The notes under the pieces are model-generated. The model was not told the DNA's origin. It saw only the letters and a list, made by a program, of their open reading frames with translations, and did no database searches. From positions 1-41,855 of the forward strand of contig JAINDL010000051.1 of NCBI GenBank assembly GCA_019931245.1: 41,855 nt of DNA, given 5' to 3'. Below are positions 1-9,864 of this stretch, one piece after another. This stretch comes from Bryobacteraceae bacterium CoA2 C42 (GTDB lineage Bacteria > Acidobacteriota > Terriglobia > Bryobacterales > Bryobacteraceae). How positions within the stretch are numbered: position 1 is the first letter of the stretch; each line of letters starts with the position of its first letter. The position numbers and the translations under genes were made by a program.

Positions 1-1
1 C

Positions 2-364
2 GCCCCCGCCGGCCTCACCTCGCCCCGCCGCCCCCGCAAGGACCCCGCACCCCCGCCCGCCCCGCCGCCTCCTCACCCCGGCGCCCTCCGCCTCGCCGCC
101 TCCCCCGGGCCCCTCCCGGCCGACCGTACCGGCTTCGCCGTCCTCACCGCCAACCAACCCGGCCCCCTCCGCTGGTCCGTCCGCGGCCAGGGCCACCTCG
201 CCGGTCCCCCCCTGTTCGGCTCGGTCAATCTCGTCCGCACCACCGCCACCCCCGGCAAAATCACCGTCACCGCCACCAACCCCGCCGGGGAAACCGCCTC
301 CGTCGAACTCTGGTCCACGGCCGTCCCCCTCGGCGCCGCATGGATGCGCGAACCCGCCCGCTAA
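2..364 (+). CDS. C-terminal fragment of an unidentified, probably secreted protein with an Ig-like end domain
   Basis: The frame is open from the window edge to a TAA at 362-364, so the start lies outside. The first 30 residues are proline/arginine-rich and linker-like. The last 75 look like a beta-sandwich, with the stretches 'TGFAVLTANQPGPLRWSV' and 'ITVTATNPAGETASVELW'. Such end domains occur in glycoside hydrolase family 2 enzymes and other exported hydrolases, but no catalytic part is visible, so the enzyme type is a guess. The recA promoter begins 18 bp after the stop, so this gene belongs to a separate upstream transcript. I am fairly sure it is coding and unsure what it does. Confidence 0.6.
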   Translation, partial: APAGLTSPRRPRKDPAPPPAPPPPHPGALRLAASPGPLPADRTGFAVLTANQPGPLRWSVRGQGHLAGPPLFGSVNLVRTTATPGKITVTATNPAGETASVELWSTAVPLGAAWMREPAR

Positions 365-382
365 ACACACGCCAAAAAGTAC

Positions 383-410
383 TTGACACCCCCACGCAAT
401 CCGCTATCCT
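383..410 (+). promoter_or_regulatory. sigma-70 type promoter of recA
   Basis: A perfect -35 box TTGACA (383-388) is followed after 16 bp by TATCCT (405-410), a good -10 box. Transcription would start near 417, leaving a leader of about 40 nt before the ATG at 456. It is the clearest vegetative promoter in the window. Confidence 0.75.
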
Positions 411-417
411 AAGTCAG

Positions 418-434
418 GCGAATAAAAAGCGAAT
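418..434 (+). promoter_or_regulatory. direct repeat GCGAAT-N5-GCGAAT at the recA start site, candidate operator
   Basis: GCGAAT occurs at 418-423 and again at 429-434, so the copies are 11 bp apart, about one helical turn. They lie directly downstream of the -10 box, where a repressor could block recA. Several bacterial groups use direct-repeat LexA boxes, but I know of no established acidobacterial motif that this matches, so the role is an inference. Confidence 0.3.
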
Positions 435-455
435 CATCTCCCGAGGGGAAAAAAC

Positions 456-1586
456 ATGCTGGCTACTAGCGAAATGACCCGCGTTGTGGACACTATGGTG
501 AAGGCATCAAACCCAGTTCCGCGACAGGAAAAGCTTATGTTGGACGAAAAAGAGAAAATGCGAGCCCTCCAAGCCACGCTTGGAGCCATTGAAAAGCAGT
601 TTGGCAAAGGTTCCGTGCTCCGGCTCGGCTCCAAGGAATCGGTGCAGCCGGTGGCGGTCATCCCCTCGGGCTCCATCTCGCTCGACCACGCCCTCGGCGT
701 TGGCGGCTTCCCCCGCGGCCGCATCATCGAGGTCTACGGTCCGGAGTCCTCCGGCAAAACCACCATCGCTCTCCAGGTCGTCGCCGAAGCCCAGAAGGCT
801 GGCGGTGTCGCCGCCTTCGTCGACGTCGAACACGCCCTCGACCCCGTCTACGCCCGCAAGCTCGGCGTCGATATCGACAACCTCCTCGTCTCCCAGCCCG
901 ACTTCGCCGAACAGGCCCTTGAAATCACCAATACGCTGATTCAGTCCGGCTCCATCGACGTTCTCGTCGTCGACTCGGTCGCCGCCCTCGTCCCCAAAGC
1001 CGAACTCGATGGCGAAATGGGCGACTCCTTCGTCGGCGTCCACGCCCGCCTCATGAGTCAGGCCATGCGCAAGCTCACCGGCATCGTCGCCAAGTCCAAC
1101 ACCTGCCTCATCTTCATCAACCAGATCCGCGAAAAGATCGGCGTCATGTTCGGCAGCCCGGAAACCACCACCGGCGGCCGCGCGCTCAAGTTCTATTCAA
1201 GCGTCCGGCTCGACATCCGTCGCATCAGCTCGCTCAAAGAGGGTGAAGAGGTCATCGGCAACCGTACCAAGGTCAAGGTCGTCAAAAACAAGGTCGCCCC
1301 GCCCTTCCGCGAAGCCGAGTTCGACATCATCTACGGCCAGGGCATCTCCCGCGAAGGTGACCTCATCGACCTCGCTGTCGCCAACACCGTCGTCGAGAAG
1401 TCCGGCTCCTGGTACAGCTACAAAGGTGACCGCATCGGCCAGGGCCGCGACAACGCTCGCCAGTTCATCAAGGACAATCCGGACTTCTTCCGCCGCATCG
1501 ACGTCGAACTCCGCGACAAACTAGGCCTCGCCCAGGCGCCGGTGAACCCGGACCTCGAAAAAGCCGCCGCCGCTACCAAAAAGTAA
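456..1586 (+). CDS. recA: Recombinase RecA
   Basis: RecA is the cytoplasmic ATP-dependent strand-exchange protein of homologous recombination and the coprotease of the SOS response. The 376-residue product carries the Walker A motif GPESSGKT (95-102), the core beginning '[20 protein letters not shown]', the loop-1 region and the '[14 protein letters not shown]' segment, all typical of the family. The ATG at 456 has a GAGGGG ribosome site 7 bp upstream. It gives an N-terminus about 29 residues longer than E. coli RecA, and an in-frame ATG at 537 with AGGA upstream would give the usual length, so the start is uncertain. The gene is preceded by its own promoter. Its last 20 codons are duplicated just downstream (1691-1752) as a non-functional tail. 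Confidence 0.98.
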   Translation: MLATSEMTRVVDTMVKASNPVPRQEKLMLDEKEKMRALQATLGAIEKQFGKGSVLRLGSKESVQPVAVIPSGSISLDHALGVGGFPRGRIIEVYGPESSGKTTIALQVVAEAQKAGGVAAFVDVEHALDPVYARKLGVDIDNLLVSQPDFAEQALEITNTLIQSGSIDVLVVDSVAALVPKAELDGEMGDSFVGVHARLMSQAMRKLTGIVAKSNTCLIFINQIREKIGVMFGSPETTTGGRALKFYSSVRLDIRRISSLKEGEEVIGNRTKVKVVKNKVAPPFREAEFDIIYGQGISREGDLIDLAVANTVVEKSGSWYSYKGDRIGQGRDNARQFIKDNPDFFRRIDVELRDKLGLAQAPVNPDLEKAAAATKK

Positions 1587-1667
1587 TCGGACCCTACCGG
1601 CCCCCGGCCGGCGCCAACTCGGCCTGCATCACGCAAAGCAGAGCCTCCGCTGGCGCCGTCCGGGGGT
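1525..1667. repeat. left copy of a 166-bp tandem duplication across the recA 3' junction
   Basis: This segment holds the real recA tail, its stop, and, on the opposite strand, a decayed copy of the C-terminus of the convergent gene. Read on the minus strand, 1592-1663 gives PRTAPAEALLCVMQAELAPAGGR and a stop, matching the functional tail at 1760-1830. The offset to the right copy is constantly 166 bp with no indel. Confidence 0.9.
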
Positions 1668-1690
1668 TTCCCTCTTGCCTGTCAAGTTAT

Positions 1691-1833
1691 GCCTCGCCCA
1701 GGCGCCGGTGAACCCGGACCTCGAAAAAGCCGCCGCCGCTACCAAGAAATAACCCGTCCCTACCGGCCCCCGGTCGGCGCCAACTCGGCCTGCACCACGC
1801 GGAGCAGTGCCTCAAGGAGCGCCGCCCGGGGGT
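1691..1833. repeat. right copy of the 166-bp tandem duplication (recA tail remnant plus live tail of the convergent gene)
   Basis: Bases 1691-1752 repeat the last codons of recA ([19 protein letters not shown] and a stop) with no start site or gene body. Bases 1760-1833 are the functional end of the minus-strand lectin/LssY/hydrolase gene. Similarity to 1525-1667 is near-perfect over the recA tail and weaker on the hydrolase side, so the duplication is not very recent. Confidence 0.9.
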
Positions 1834-3793
1834 AACGTGTCTTATCCATGTTGTTCCGCACCGTGGCGTCCGGCGACTTGTCAAAAGGCAGCGCCACGGC
1901 AAAGTGGTCCCCCTTCAGCACGCCCAGGTACTTGCTGCCCGGCACAATTGCATCCTGTCGCGTCAACTGCCCGTCGTGGACCGGGTCGAAGGAGTTCATC
2001 AGCATCCACGTCTGCTGCAGCGCCTTCGACGTATTCTCCTTGCTGCTCGCCGCCACCACGGAGTACGTCGGCACCTTCGGCTCCGGAAACGCCGCCAGAA
2101 ACGCCTGCCGCACCCCTTTGCCCAGGCTCTTGAACCCCGTCGACAAGTCGCCCCGGCACGTCTTGAACTGAAACTGCCGGATCCACCGGTCCGCCTGCCC
2201 CGGCATCGCATCCGCAATCGGCGACCCCCCGCTCGCCCCCGCCACGCTCACAAACGCCGCCACCTTATCCGCAATCCCCTCCCGCGCCAGCGCCTCCTGA
2301 ATATCGGGCGTTCCCTTGCTGTAACCCACCAGAATCCACTTCCGCTGGTCCGTCTTCCAGCTCTCGTTCACGTACCGCGCAATCTCCTTGGCGTTCACCT
2401 CCGACCCGTCATTGCCCACCGCCAGCAACTCCACCGTCATCCCGTACTGCTTCCGCAGCGCGCGCGTCCCCTCTTCAAAAGCCGGGCTCTCGGCAAAGCA
2501 CGAACTCATAAAGCCCGGCACCACCAACACCCGGTGCTCCTTGCCCAACGGCGCCAGCTTCCGGTCCGTCCGCCCCGCCCGCTCGGTCCAATCCTGGCAC
2601 CCGCCCCAACCTCCCGTGTCCGGATTATTCTGCACAAGCACACTGCAGAAGGTATCGCTGAAAACCTCGCTCGCGTCCTGCCCCTCCCCTTCCAGGTAGA
2701 TCACCAGCGTCCGCCCGTCGGAAAAGAACTCCTGCCCGTGCGCCGTCTTCGCCTTCAGCAGCGGATTCCGCACCGTCATGTACTCCCGCGCCGCCACCAT
2801 CCCCGTATCGGCCAGGCTTTGCCCAATAAAATCCCGCTCCTTATCCGTCTCCGGGTCAATCTTGTGGGTCAGCTTGCCGTTCCGCTGATCCTTATCAAAG
2901 CCCACATCGTGCGTCCCTGCCCCGGCCCAAACCGTCCGCCCGCCCACCTGAAACGGCGCCTTCCAGATCCGAAAATGGTGCCGCGCCGCCACCACCTTCA
3001 ATGGGTCCGCGTGCGCCCATCCGTAGTCCTGCGGCCGGTCAAACAGGTACAGCTCGCTCATCGGGATCGTCAGATAGGCTAGCTTTGAAAAACTCGCCAA
3101 AGCCCCCCGCAAGATCGTGTCCTTGATTGACCGGTCTACCGTCACCCAATCGCCCGCCCGCAGCGCCGCCACCACCTGCACCTCGCTGCCCACAATGAAG
3201 AAGTTCACGCGGTCCCCCGGCGTCCCCTCCTTATCCCCCACCCGCACCGGCACCGAGTTCAGCTGCGCCTCGGTCATCTTCACGATCGGCGCCTGCACCC
3301 GCGCCACCTTGGCCGCGCCCGCCACCCGCTCCACCCTCACCGTAAACGCCCCGTCCGCCCCGTCCGTCGCCGCCTGGTTGATCCCCAAAAACAGCCGCCC
3401 CTTCACAGCCACCCGCCGCTCCCCCTGCGGGCCAATCAGAAACGGCCGGTTCGTCTCCCCGTCCCCCACCCGGCCCACCAGCGCCCCCCGCTGGCCGTCC
3501 ATCACCGGAAACGCCTTGATCATGTCCATCCACGCCCGCGCCACCCCCGCCGGCGACACCTCCCGGCCGTTGTAGCGCAGCGCGCCCGACGCCGTAAACC
3601 GCAGCAGATCCCCCGCCTCCACGTCCATGCCCGTATCGGTCCACTGCCGGCTCCCCGCCACCGTCACCTCGCCGCCCGCGCCCGGCGCGCTCCCCTTCGC
3701 GGTCGCCGCCGCCTTCCCCACGTCGTAACGGCTCGCCGGCGCCTGCGCCCACAGCGCCCCTCCCACCAGCCCAATCAAGAACACCAGCCTCAT
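1760..3793 (-). CDS. Exported fusion protein: PA-IL-like lectin domain, LssY C-terminal domain and alpha/beta hydrolase
   Basis: The start at 3793 opens a clear signal peptide (MRLVFLIGLVGGALWAQAPA), and it overlaps the upstream gene's stop by ATGA. Domains of the 677-residue product: residues 40-165 resemble the LecA/PA-IL galactose lectin fold, including 'RAWMDMIKAFPVMDGQRGAL' and the 'RLFLGINQAATDGADGAFTV' segment. Residues 200-350 match the LssY C-terminal domain ('VNFFIVGSEVQVVAALRAGD', 'THDVGFDKDQRNGKLTHKID'). Residues 440-640 form an alpha/beta hydrolase with nucleophile elbow GYSKG (Ser about 492). It probably binds a surface sugar or lipid and hydrolyses an ester outside the cytoplasm; the substrate is unknown. 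It is the last gene of the run beginning at tesA, and its 3' end lies in the tandem duplication. Confidence 0.88.
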   Translation of the reverse strand: MRLVFLIGLVGGALWAQAPASRYDVGKAAATAKGSAPGAGGEVTVAGSRQWTDTGMDVEAGDLLRFTASGALRYNGREVSPAGVARAWMDMIKAFPVMDGQRGALVGRVGDGETNRPFLIGPQGERRVAVKGRLFLGINQAATDGADGAFTVRVERVAGAAKVARVQAPIVKMTEAQLNSVPVRVGDKEGTPGDRVNFFIVGSEVQVVAALRAGDWVTVDRSIKDTILRGALASFSKLAYLTIPMSELYLFDRPQDYGWAHADPLKVVAARHHFRIWKAPFQVGGRTVWAGAGTHDVGFDKDQRNGKLTHKIDPETDKERDFIGQSLADTGMVAAREYMTVRNPLLKAKTAHGQEFFSDGRTLVIYLEGEGQDASEVFSDTFCSVLVQNNPDTGGWGGCQDWTERAGRTDRKLAPLGKEHRVLVVPGFMSSCFAESPAFEEGTRALRKQYGMTVELLAVGNDGSEVNAKEIARYVNESWKTDQRKWILVGYSKGTPDIQEALAREGIADKVAAFVSVAGASGGSPIADAMPGQADRWIRQFQFKTCRGDLSTGFKSLGKGVRQAFLAAFPEPKVPTYSVVAASSKENTSKALQQTWMLMNSFDPVHDGQLTRQDAIVPGSKYLGVLKGDHFAVALPFDKSPDATVRNNMDKTRYPRAALLEALLRVVQAELAPTGGR

Positions 3794-4488
3794 TGTATCG
3801 ACTCCACAATCAACGCTTGAATCTGTGCCCAGAGTAGCGGATCGGCCTCCATCCGTGCGTGGCCCCCGCCCAGCACCCGCCGCCAACTTAGCTCCGGCGC
3901 CGGATACATCGCTAACAACGGGTACCGAAACCGGAAATTTCCGAGAATCTTCGTCCGCCGCGCATCCTCGGCCTGAATATAGTCCTCGCCCCGAAACGTC
4001 AGCAGCTCCTTCTGGTAGAAATTCACCGCCCGCCGCACATTCGGCGGGATATGCCCGTCCCGCCCCAGCGACACACTATCCACCTGCACCGTCAACTCCA
4101 CCGCCACCCCGGCCTTGCCCAACTCCCTGGCCAATCGCACCACTTCGCCCCCGCCAAGGCTCTGCCCGAACAGGATGATCTTCACCCGCCCCCGCTCCTC
4201 CTCGTCCACGCGCCGGTTCCCGTTGGCGTCCAGCGCCGCCACCACCCGCCGCCGCGCCTCCCGGTGCCGGAAGTGCTCGAGCGTCTCGGCATACACCCCC
4301 GGCCGCCCCATCGCCCGGATCGCCAGCGCCAGCCGCCGCACGCCCCGCTCCGGATCGTCGGCGCGGTCCAGCCCCCCGGTAAAACCCAGAATCAGCGTAC
4401 TGCCGGGCGGCAGCAGCCCCGCCCCCTCCGGCGCGGCGTACATCCCGCCCGCCAGGGCGAGCCCCCAAACTAGAATCTTGCGGAACAT
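3790..4488 (-). CDS. Exported small alpha/beta hydrolase-like protein with an EF-hand-like loop
   Basis: The 232-residue product begins with a signal peptide (MFRKILVWGLALAGGMYA). It has the nucleophile elbow FGQSLGGG (Ser 110) after a beta strand, and a GGGHARM segment near the C-terminus that could supply the catalytic His (about 217). Just before the elbow lies an acidic loop DANGNRRVDEEE (87-98) spaced like an EF-hand calcium loop, which suggests metal-dependent folding. The stop overlaps the start of the lectin/LssY/hydrolase gene by ATGA, so the two are probably translated together and may act on the same extracytoplasmic substrate. Substrate class (lipase, esterase or other) cannot be read from the sequence. 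Confidence 0.82.
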   Translation of the reverse strand: MFRKILVWGLALAGGMYAAPEGAGLLPPGSTLILGFTGGLDRADDPERGVRRLALAIRAMGRPGVYAETLEHFRHREARRRVVAALDANGNRRVDEEERGRVKIILFGQSLGGGEVVRLARELGKAGVAVELTVQVDSVSLGRDGHIPPNVRRAVNFYQKELLTFRGEDYIQAEDARRTKILGNFRFRYPLLAMYPAPELSWRRVLGGGHARMEADPLLWAQIQALIVESIQ

Positions 4489-4529
4489 CCCGCTACGGTA
4501 GATGTCACCAACCGCCCGCCGCGTTTCCC

Positions 4530-4853
4530 CTAACCCGCCACCACCGCCGTGCCCGACACCGAAACCATCAACATCGTCCCTCCCGAGCCCACCGGAATCG
4601 TCTCGTAGTCCAGGTCAATCCCAATCACGGCGTTGGCGCCCATCTGCCGCGCCTGCTCCTCCATCTCCTTCATCGCAATCGTCTTCGCCTTCCGCAGCTC
4701 CGCCTCGTAGGAGCCGCTCCGCCCGCCCACAATATCCGTAATCTTGGCGAAAAAGTCCCGGAACACATTCGCCCCCAAAATCGCCTCCCCGGAAACCATC
4801 CCCAGATAGTGAATCTGTTGCCCCTCGAGCGTCGACGTCGTCGTCAGTAACAT
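4530..4853 (-). CDS. ybjQ: YbjQ family (UPF0145) protein
   Basis: The 107-residue product matches the YbjQ/UPF0145 family over its whole length: the start '[20 protein letters not shown]', the middle '[19 protein letters not shown]' and the hallmark '[13 protein letters not shown]' near residue 75. The family is cytoplasmic, about 100-110 residues long and forms small oligomeric barrels; its biochemical role is not established. The ATG follows the tesA stop by 2 bp (TAAACATG), so it is almost certainly co-transcribed and coupled with tesA. About 40 bp separate it from the hydrolase gene downstream. Confidence 0.93.
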   Translation of the reverse strand: MLLTTTSTLEGQQIHYLGMVSGEAILGANVFRDFFAKITDIVGGRSGSYEAELRKAKTIAMKEMEEQARQMGANAVIGIDLDYETIPVGSGGTMLMVSVSGTAVVAG

Positions 4854-4855
4854 GT

Positions 4856-5539
4856 TTATCCCCTCTTCCGCAGCAGCGGCGCCAGCACCGGCAAGACATT
4901 CCGGTCAGCCACGATCTTACACCCCGCCGCCGTCGGGTGTATCCCGTCCTGCTGCATCAGCGAACCCACCGTCGCCACCCCGTCCAGCAGAAACCGGATC
5001 CGCGGCGCCTGATGCTTGGCCGCCAGCGCCGGGTACATCTGCTCAAACTCCCGGATATACTCCGGCCCGTAGTTCGGCGGCAGCGTAATCCCCGCCAGCA
5101 CCACCTTCGCCCCGCCCGCTTTGAAAGCGCTGATCATCCGGTCCAGGTTCTGCCGGCTCAGCGCCACCGGCAGCCCTCGCAACCCGTCATTGCCCCCCAA
5201 CTCCAAAATCACAATCTCCGGCTTCTCGGCCAGCGCCTGTGCAATCCGCTCCACGCCCCCGCTGGTCGTATCGCCGCTCACCCCCTGGTTCACCACCCGG
5301 TAGCGGTAGCCCTTCTCGTCCAGCGCCTTCTGCAGATAGTCCGGGTACGACTCCCCGGACTCCAACCCATAACCCGCGCTCAAGCTATCGCCAAACGCAA
5401 CAATCACCGGCCGGTCGTCCCTACTTTCCTCCCTCACCGGCGTGGCTGCCACCGCCGCCGGAGCCGCCTCCTTCACTGGCTCCACCCGCTGCCCGCAACC
5501 CGCCAGCAGCACCGCCAAACTCATCAGAACCGTTCGCAT
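4856..5539 (-). CDS. tesA: SGNH-family thioesterase/arylesterase lipoprotein, TesA type
   Basis: TesA enzymes hydrolyse acyl-CoA thioesters and lysophospholipid or aryl esters in the periplasm. The 227-residue product starts with a lipoprotein signal whose lipobox LAGC ends at Cys 15, so it is predicted to be lipid-anchored rather than soluble as in E. coli. SGNH blocks are intact: GDSL with Ser 52, the GVSGDT block with Gly/Asp near 90, GGND with Asn 117, and DGIHP with Asp 198 and His 201. It is divergent from ybbA, the same arrangement as tesA/ybbA-ybbP of E. coli, with only 18 bp between the starts. It heads the minus-strand run through ybjQ to 1760. Confidence 0.94.
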   Translation of the reverse strand: MRTVLMSLAVLLAGCGQRVEPVKEAAPAAVAATPVREESRDDRPVIVAFGDSLSAGYGLESGESYPDYLQKALDEKGYRYRVVNQGVSGDTTSGGVERIAQALAEKPEIVILELGGNDGLRGLPVALSRQNLDRMISAFKAGGAKVVLAGITLPPNYGPEYIREFEQMYPALAAKHQAPRIRFLLDGVATVGSLMQQDGIHPTAAGCKIVADRNVLPVLAPLLRKRG

Positions 5540-5557
5540 CTAATGCCATAATAAGGC

Positions 5558-6236
<679 letters not shown>

Positions 6237-6262
<26 letters not shown>

Positions 6263-8834
6263 CGGCCTCTCCCTCTCCACCGCCCTCAAAATTGCCTGGC
6301 GCGAATCCCGCTCCTCGGCCTCGCGCTTCCTGTTCGTCATCCTCGCCGTCGCCATCGGCACCGGCTCGCTCACCGGCGTCCGCGGCTTCTCCCGCTCCTT
6401 CCGCGCCATGCTGCTCAAAGACGCCCGCACCCTCATGGCCGCCGATCTCTCCATCCGCGTCTTCGAACACCCCACCGAAACCCAATTGGCTTCGTTTCGC
6501 AAATGGGAGTCGCGCGGCCTCGAACGCACCTGGATCACCGAAACCGTCTCCATGCTCTCCGGCGACTCGGTCGCCGTCCCCCAGCTCATCGCCCTCAAAG
6601 CCGTCGAACCCGGCAAGTACCCCTTCTACGGCCAGGTCACCACCACCACCGGCATCTCTCTCTCCGACGCCCTTGCCGGCGACGGCGTCGGCGTCTCCGA
6701 CGACCTCCTCACCCGCACCGGCCTCACCCCCGGCGCCGCGGTCCGCATCGGCTCGGCCACCTTCACCATCCGCGCCGTCCTCCGCGACGAACCGGACCGC
6801 ATGAGCGGCTCCGTCAACGTCGGGCCCCGCGTCATGATGTCGCGCGAAAACCTCGAACGCTCCGGCCTCACCCAACTCGGCTCCCGCGCCAGCCAGCGCC
6901 ACCTCTTCCGCATCGCCTCCACGCAGGCCGACGCCATCATCCAGCAGGTTCGCGACGATCTCAAAACCGTCTTTCCCGACGCCGTCATCGCCGACTATCG
7001 CGAAACCCACCCCCTCATCACCCGCGGCCTCAACAACGCCACCACCTTCCTCAGCCTCGTCTCCCTCATCGCCCTCGTCGTCGGCGCGCTCGGCGTCGCC
7101 ATGGCCATGCAGGCTCACCTCCAGGCCAAGCTCGACTCCATTGCCATCCTCAAGGCCCTCGGCGGCCTCTCCTCCCATATCCTCCGCATCTACCTCTCGC
7201 AAACCCTCGCCCTCGCCCTCGCCGGCGGCGCCCTCGGCCTCCTCATCGGCTTCGGCGTCCAACTCCTGTTCCCCCTGCTCATCGCCCAATTCTTCCCCGT
7301 TTCGCCCACAATTGAGTTCCAGTGGATCTCCATCGCCGAAGGCCTCGGCCTCGCCTTGCTCTCGACGCTGCTCTTCACCCTCCCCACTCTGCTCGGCGTC
7401 CGCCAGATCCGTCCCATCGTCATCCTCCGCCGCGACATGGACGGCGACGCCCCGCCCGCCGCCGAGCGCTGGAAGCAGTGGCGCGCCTCGCTCTTCGCCG
7501 GCTTCCTGATCCTCTCCGGCATGACCGCCATGGCCACGGTCCTGATCGACGCCAACTGGCGGGATTCGTTCCGCATCAGCGCCTGGTTCGTCGGCGGCCT
7601 CACGGTCGCCCTCTTCGCCCTCGCCGGCTTCAGTTGGGCGCTGCTGCGCGGCCTCCGCCTCCTGCTCCGCGCCCCGGGCCGCCGCCTGCCCTCCACCCTC
7701 CGCCACGGCCTCGCCAACCTCTACCGCCCCGGCAACCACGCCGAAGCCGTCCTCGTCGCCCTCGGCGTCGGCGTCATGTTCACCCTCACCGTCTACCTCC
7801 TGCAAAGCAGCCTCCTCGGCCAGATCGCCGCCAGCGCCCCGCCCGGCATGCCGAACGTCTTCCTCATCAACATCACCGAAAGCGACCGCGCCGCCGTCAA
7901 ATCCTTCCTCGAAAACGGTCCCGGCGTTCAGGGCGAAGTCATCGTCTCCGCCACCGCCAGCGGCCGCCTCAAAGCCATCAACGGCAAACCAATCGACAAG
8001 ATCGCCGTCGAAGGCCCCGCCAAACGCTTCCTCCGCGCCCGCAATCTCACCTGGAGCGCCGAACTCCCCAAGCAAACCGAAGTGCTCGCCGGCGCCTGGT
8101 GGAAAAACTCGTCCCCGGACCGGCCTGAAATCGCCGTCAACCAGGAAAGCGCCCGCCTGCTCGGCCTCGCCCCCGGCGCCGTCATGGAATGGGAGTGCGC
8201 CGGCCGCCGCATCGCCCTGCGGGTTGCGGCCATCTTCCGCACCGAAGCCGTTGGCCCCGGCGCGAACGCCGAGTTCATCACCAGCCCGGACGCCCTGCGC
8301 CAGGTGCCCATGCTCTACTTCGGCGCCGCCCGCGTCGCCCCCGCGCAGATCCCGCAGCTACAGAAGCTCTCGTTTCAAAAGTTCCCCGCCATTACCATGC
8401 TCAATCTGGCCGACGTGCTCGACCGCGTCCAGGAGGTCGTCGACCAAGTCGCCCTCGTCGTCCGCTCCATCTCGGCCTTCTCCATCCTCGCCGGCGTCAT
8501 CATCCTCGCCTCGAGCGTAGCCGGTTCCCGCCTGCGCCGGGTCCGCGAAGTGGTCATTCTCAAAACCCTCGGCGCCACCCGCCGCCGCATCGCGGCCTCC
8601 TTCACCATCGAATTCCTCCTGCTCGGCGGTGTCGCGGGCCTCATGGGCAGCCTCCTCGCCAGCGCCTTCTCGAGCCTGCTTCTCACCCGCCTGCTCGACG
8701 CCCGCTTCGTCTTCTCGCTGTGGCCCAACCTGGCGGCCGTCCTCGCCAGCGCCCTCATCGCCCTCGCCGCCGGATGGCTCGCCAGCTTCCGCATCCTGCG
8801 CCAGAAACCCCTCGAAATCCTCCGGAACGAGTAG
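6237..8834 (+). CDS. ybbP: ABC transporter permease, YbbP type (two FtsX-like units)
   Basis: This large inner-membrane permease pairs with the ATPase just upstream. It has an N-terminal transmembrane helix (about residues 22-42), a long extracytoplasmic segment, three helices around residues 260-390 forming the first FtsX unit, further helices around 420-530 including 'VLVALGVGVMFTLTVYLLQ', a second large extracytoplasmic segment, and three helices at the C-terminus forming the second FtsX unit. This doubled-FtsX layout and the roughly 860-residue length fit YbbP rather than LolC/E. The start is uncertain: ATG 6237 and GTG 6252 both lie inside the end of ybbA. I chose 6237, which overlaps ybbA by 26 bp and gives translational coupling. 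Confidence 0.93.
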
Positions 8835-8875
8835 GGGCCATGTGGTAGACTTCCCTCAGTCGGAAGAGTCAAGGT

Positions 8876-9832
8876 TTGCGATCTTTAGTGACCGGCGCAG
8901 CCGGCTTTCTTGGCAGCCATACGGTCGACCGCTTGCTTGCGGATGGCCACGAAGTTATCGGCATTGATAACTGCATCACCGGAAGGCGCCAGTTTCTGGA
9001 GCGTGCCTGTGCCTCCCCGCGCTTCCAGTTCATTCTCGGCGACCTCTTCGACTACACAACTGTCTCCGAGGTCTGCCCGGGCGTCGATGCGGTCTTCCAT
9101 CTCGCTGCCCACTCCAATCTCCGCGACGGCGCCGAGTTTCCGCGCCGCGACCTCGACCAGAATGTCATCGTCACCTGGAATGTCCTTGAAGCGATGCGTC
9201 GCCACGGCGTCGGCACCCTCGTCTATGCGAGCACCGCCAGCCTATACGGCGCCACCACCCTCGTACCCACCCCGGAAATCGCTCGGCTCCCGGACCAAAC
9301 CACGCTCTTGTGCGCCTCGAAACTGGCCGCCGAAGCCTTCATCACGGCCTACGCCCATACCTACGGCCTACGCGCTCTCCTCCTCCGCCCCGCAACGATC
9401 GTCGGCGAGCGCCAATCCCAGGGCCACCTGTTTCACTTCTGCCGGCAACTCCACCATCATCCCGGCCACCTCGACGTCCCCGGCCACCCGGCTCTCCGCC
9501 GCGGCTACCTCGATGTCGTCGACTGCGTCGACGCCATGCTCCTCGCCCTCAGCCACGCCACCGCTCCCGTCGAAATCTTCAACGTCGGCGCCCTCTCCCA
9601 TCACTCCCTCGCCGATGCCATCGCCTGGACCACCAGCGAACTGCAACTCGACCCCGTGATCCACTACCACCCGCCCCCTGCCATCGCGGGCAGCGCGGTG
9701 CCCACGCTCCACCTGGATTGCTCGAAACTCACCAACCTCGGCTGGCGGCCCCAAACCAGCCCCGAAACCGCCGTCCGCCGTGCCGTCCGCTACCTCACGG
9801 CCAATCCCTGGTTGCTCGCCGCTGGTTGCTGA
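8876..9832 (+). CDS. NAD-dependent epimerase/dehydratase-like protein lacking the catalytic tyrosine
   Basis: The 318-residue product is an extended short-chain dehydrogenase related to UDP-sugar 4-epimerases and dehydratases. The Rossmann motif GAAGFLG is at 7-13, followed by the NAD-binding Asp in 'VIGIDN', HLAAHS (75-80), 'STASLYG' and the '[10 protein letters not shown]' region. The active-site motif normally YxxxK reads LLCASK: Lys 149 is present but Leu 145 (codon TTG) replaces the tyrosine. That should remove the acid/base used for hydride transfer, so it may be a binding protein, use another residue, or be degrading. The TTG start at 8876 is taken from homology beginning at residue 2. 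It follows ybbP by 41 bp and precedes the ThiF-like gene by 32 bp. Confidence 0.88.
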   Translation: MRSLVTGAAGFLGSHTVDRLLADGHEVIGIDNCITGRRQFLERACASPRFQFILGDLFDYTTVSEVCPGVDAVFHLAAHSNLRDGAEFPRRDLDQNVIVTWNVLEAMRRHGVGTLVYASTASLYGATTLVPTPEIARLPDQTTLLCASKLAAEAFITAYAHTYGLRALLLRPATIVGERQSQGHLFHFCRQLHHHPGHLDVPGHPALRRGYLDVVDCVDAMLLALSHATAPVEIFNVGALSHHSLADAIAWTTSELQLDPVIHYHPPPAIAGSAVPTLHLDCSKLTNLGWRPQTSPETAVRRAVRYLTANPWLLAAGC

Positions 9833-9864
9833 AAGCCCCCGCCTGGCCCCACAATCAAACCAGC

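Noticed and set aside
1691-1752. second recA fragment as a gene
   Set aside because: It has only the last 20 codons and no start; it is the tail copy of the tandem duplication.
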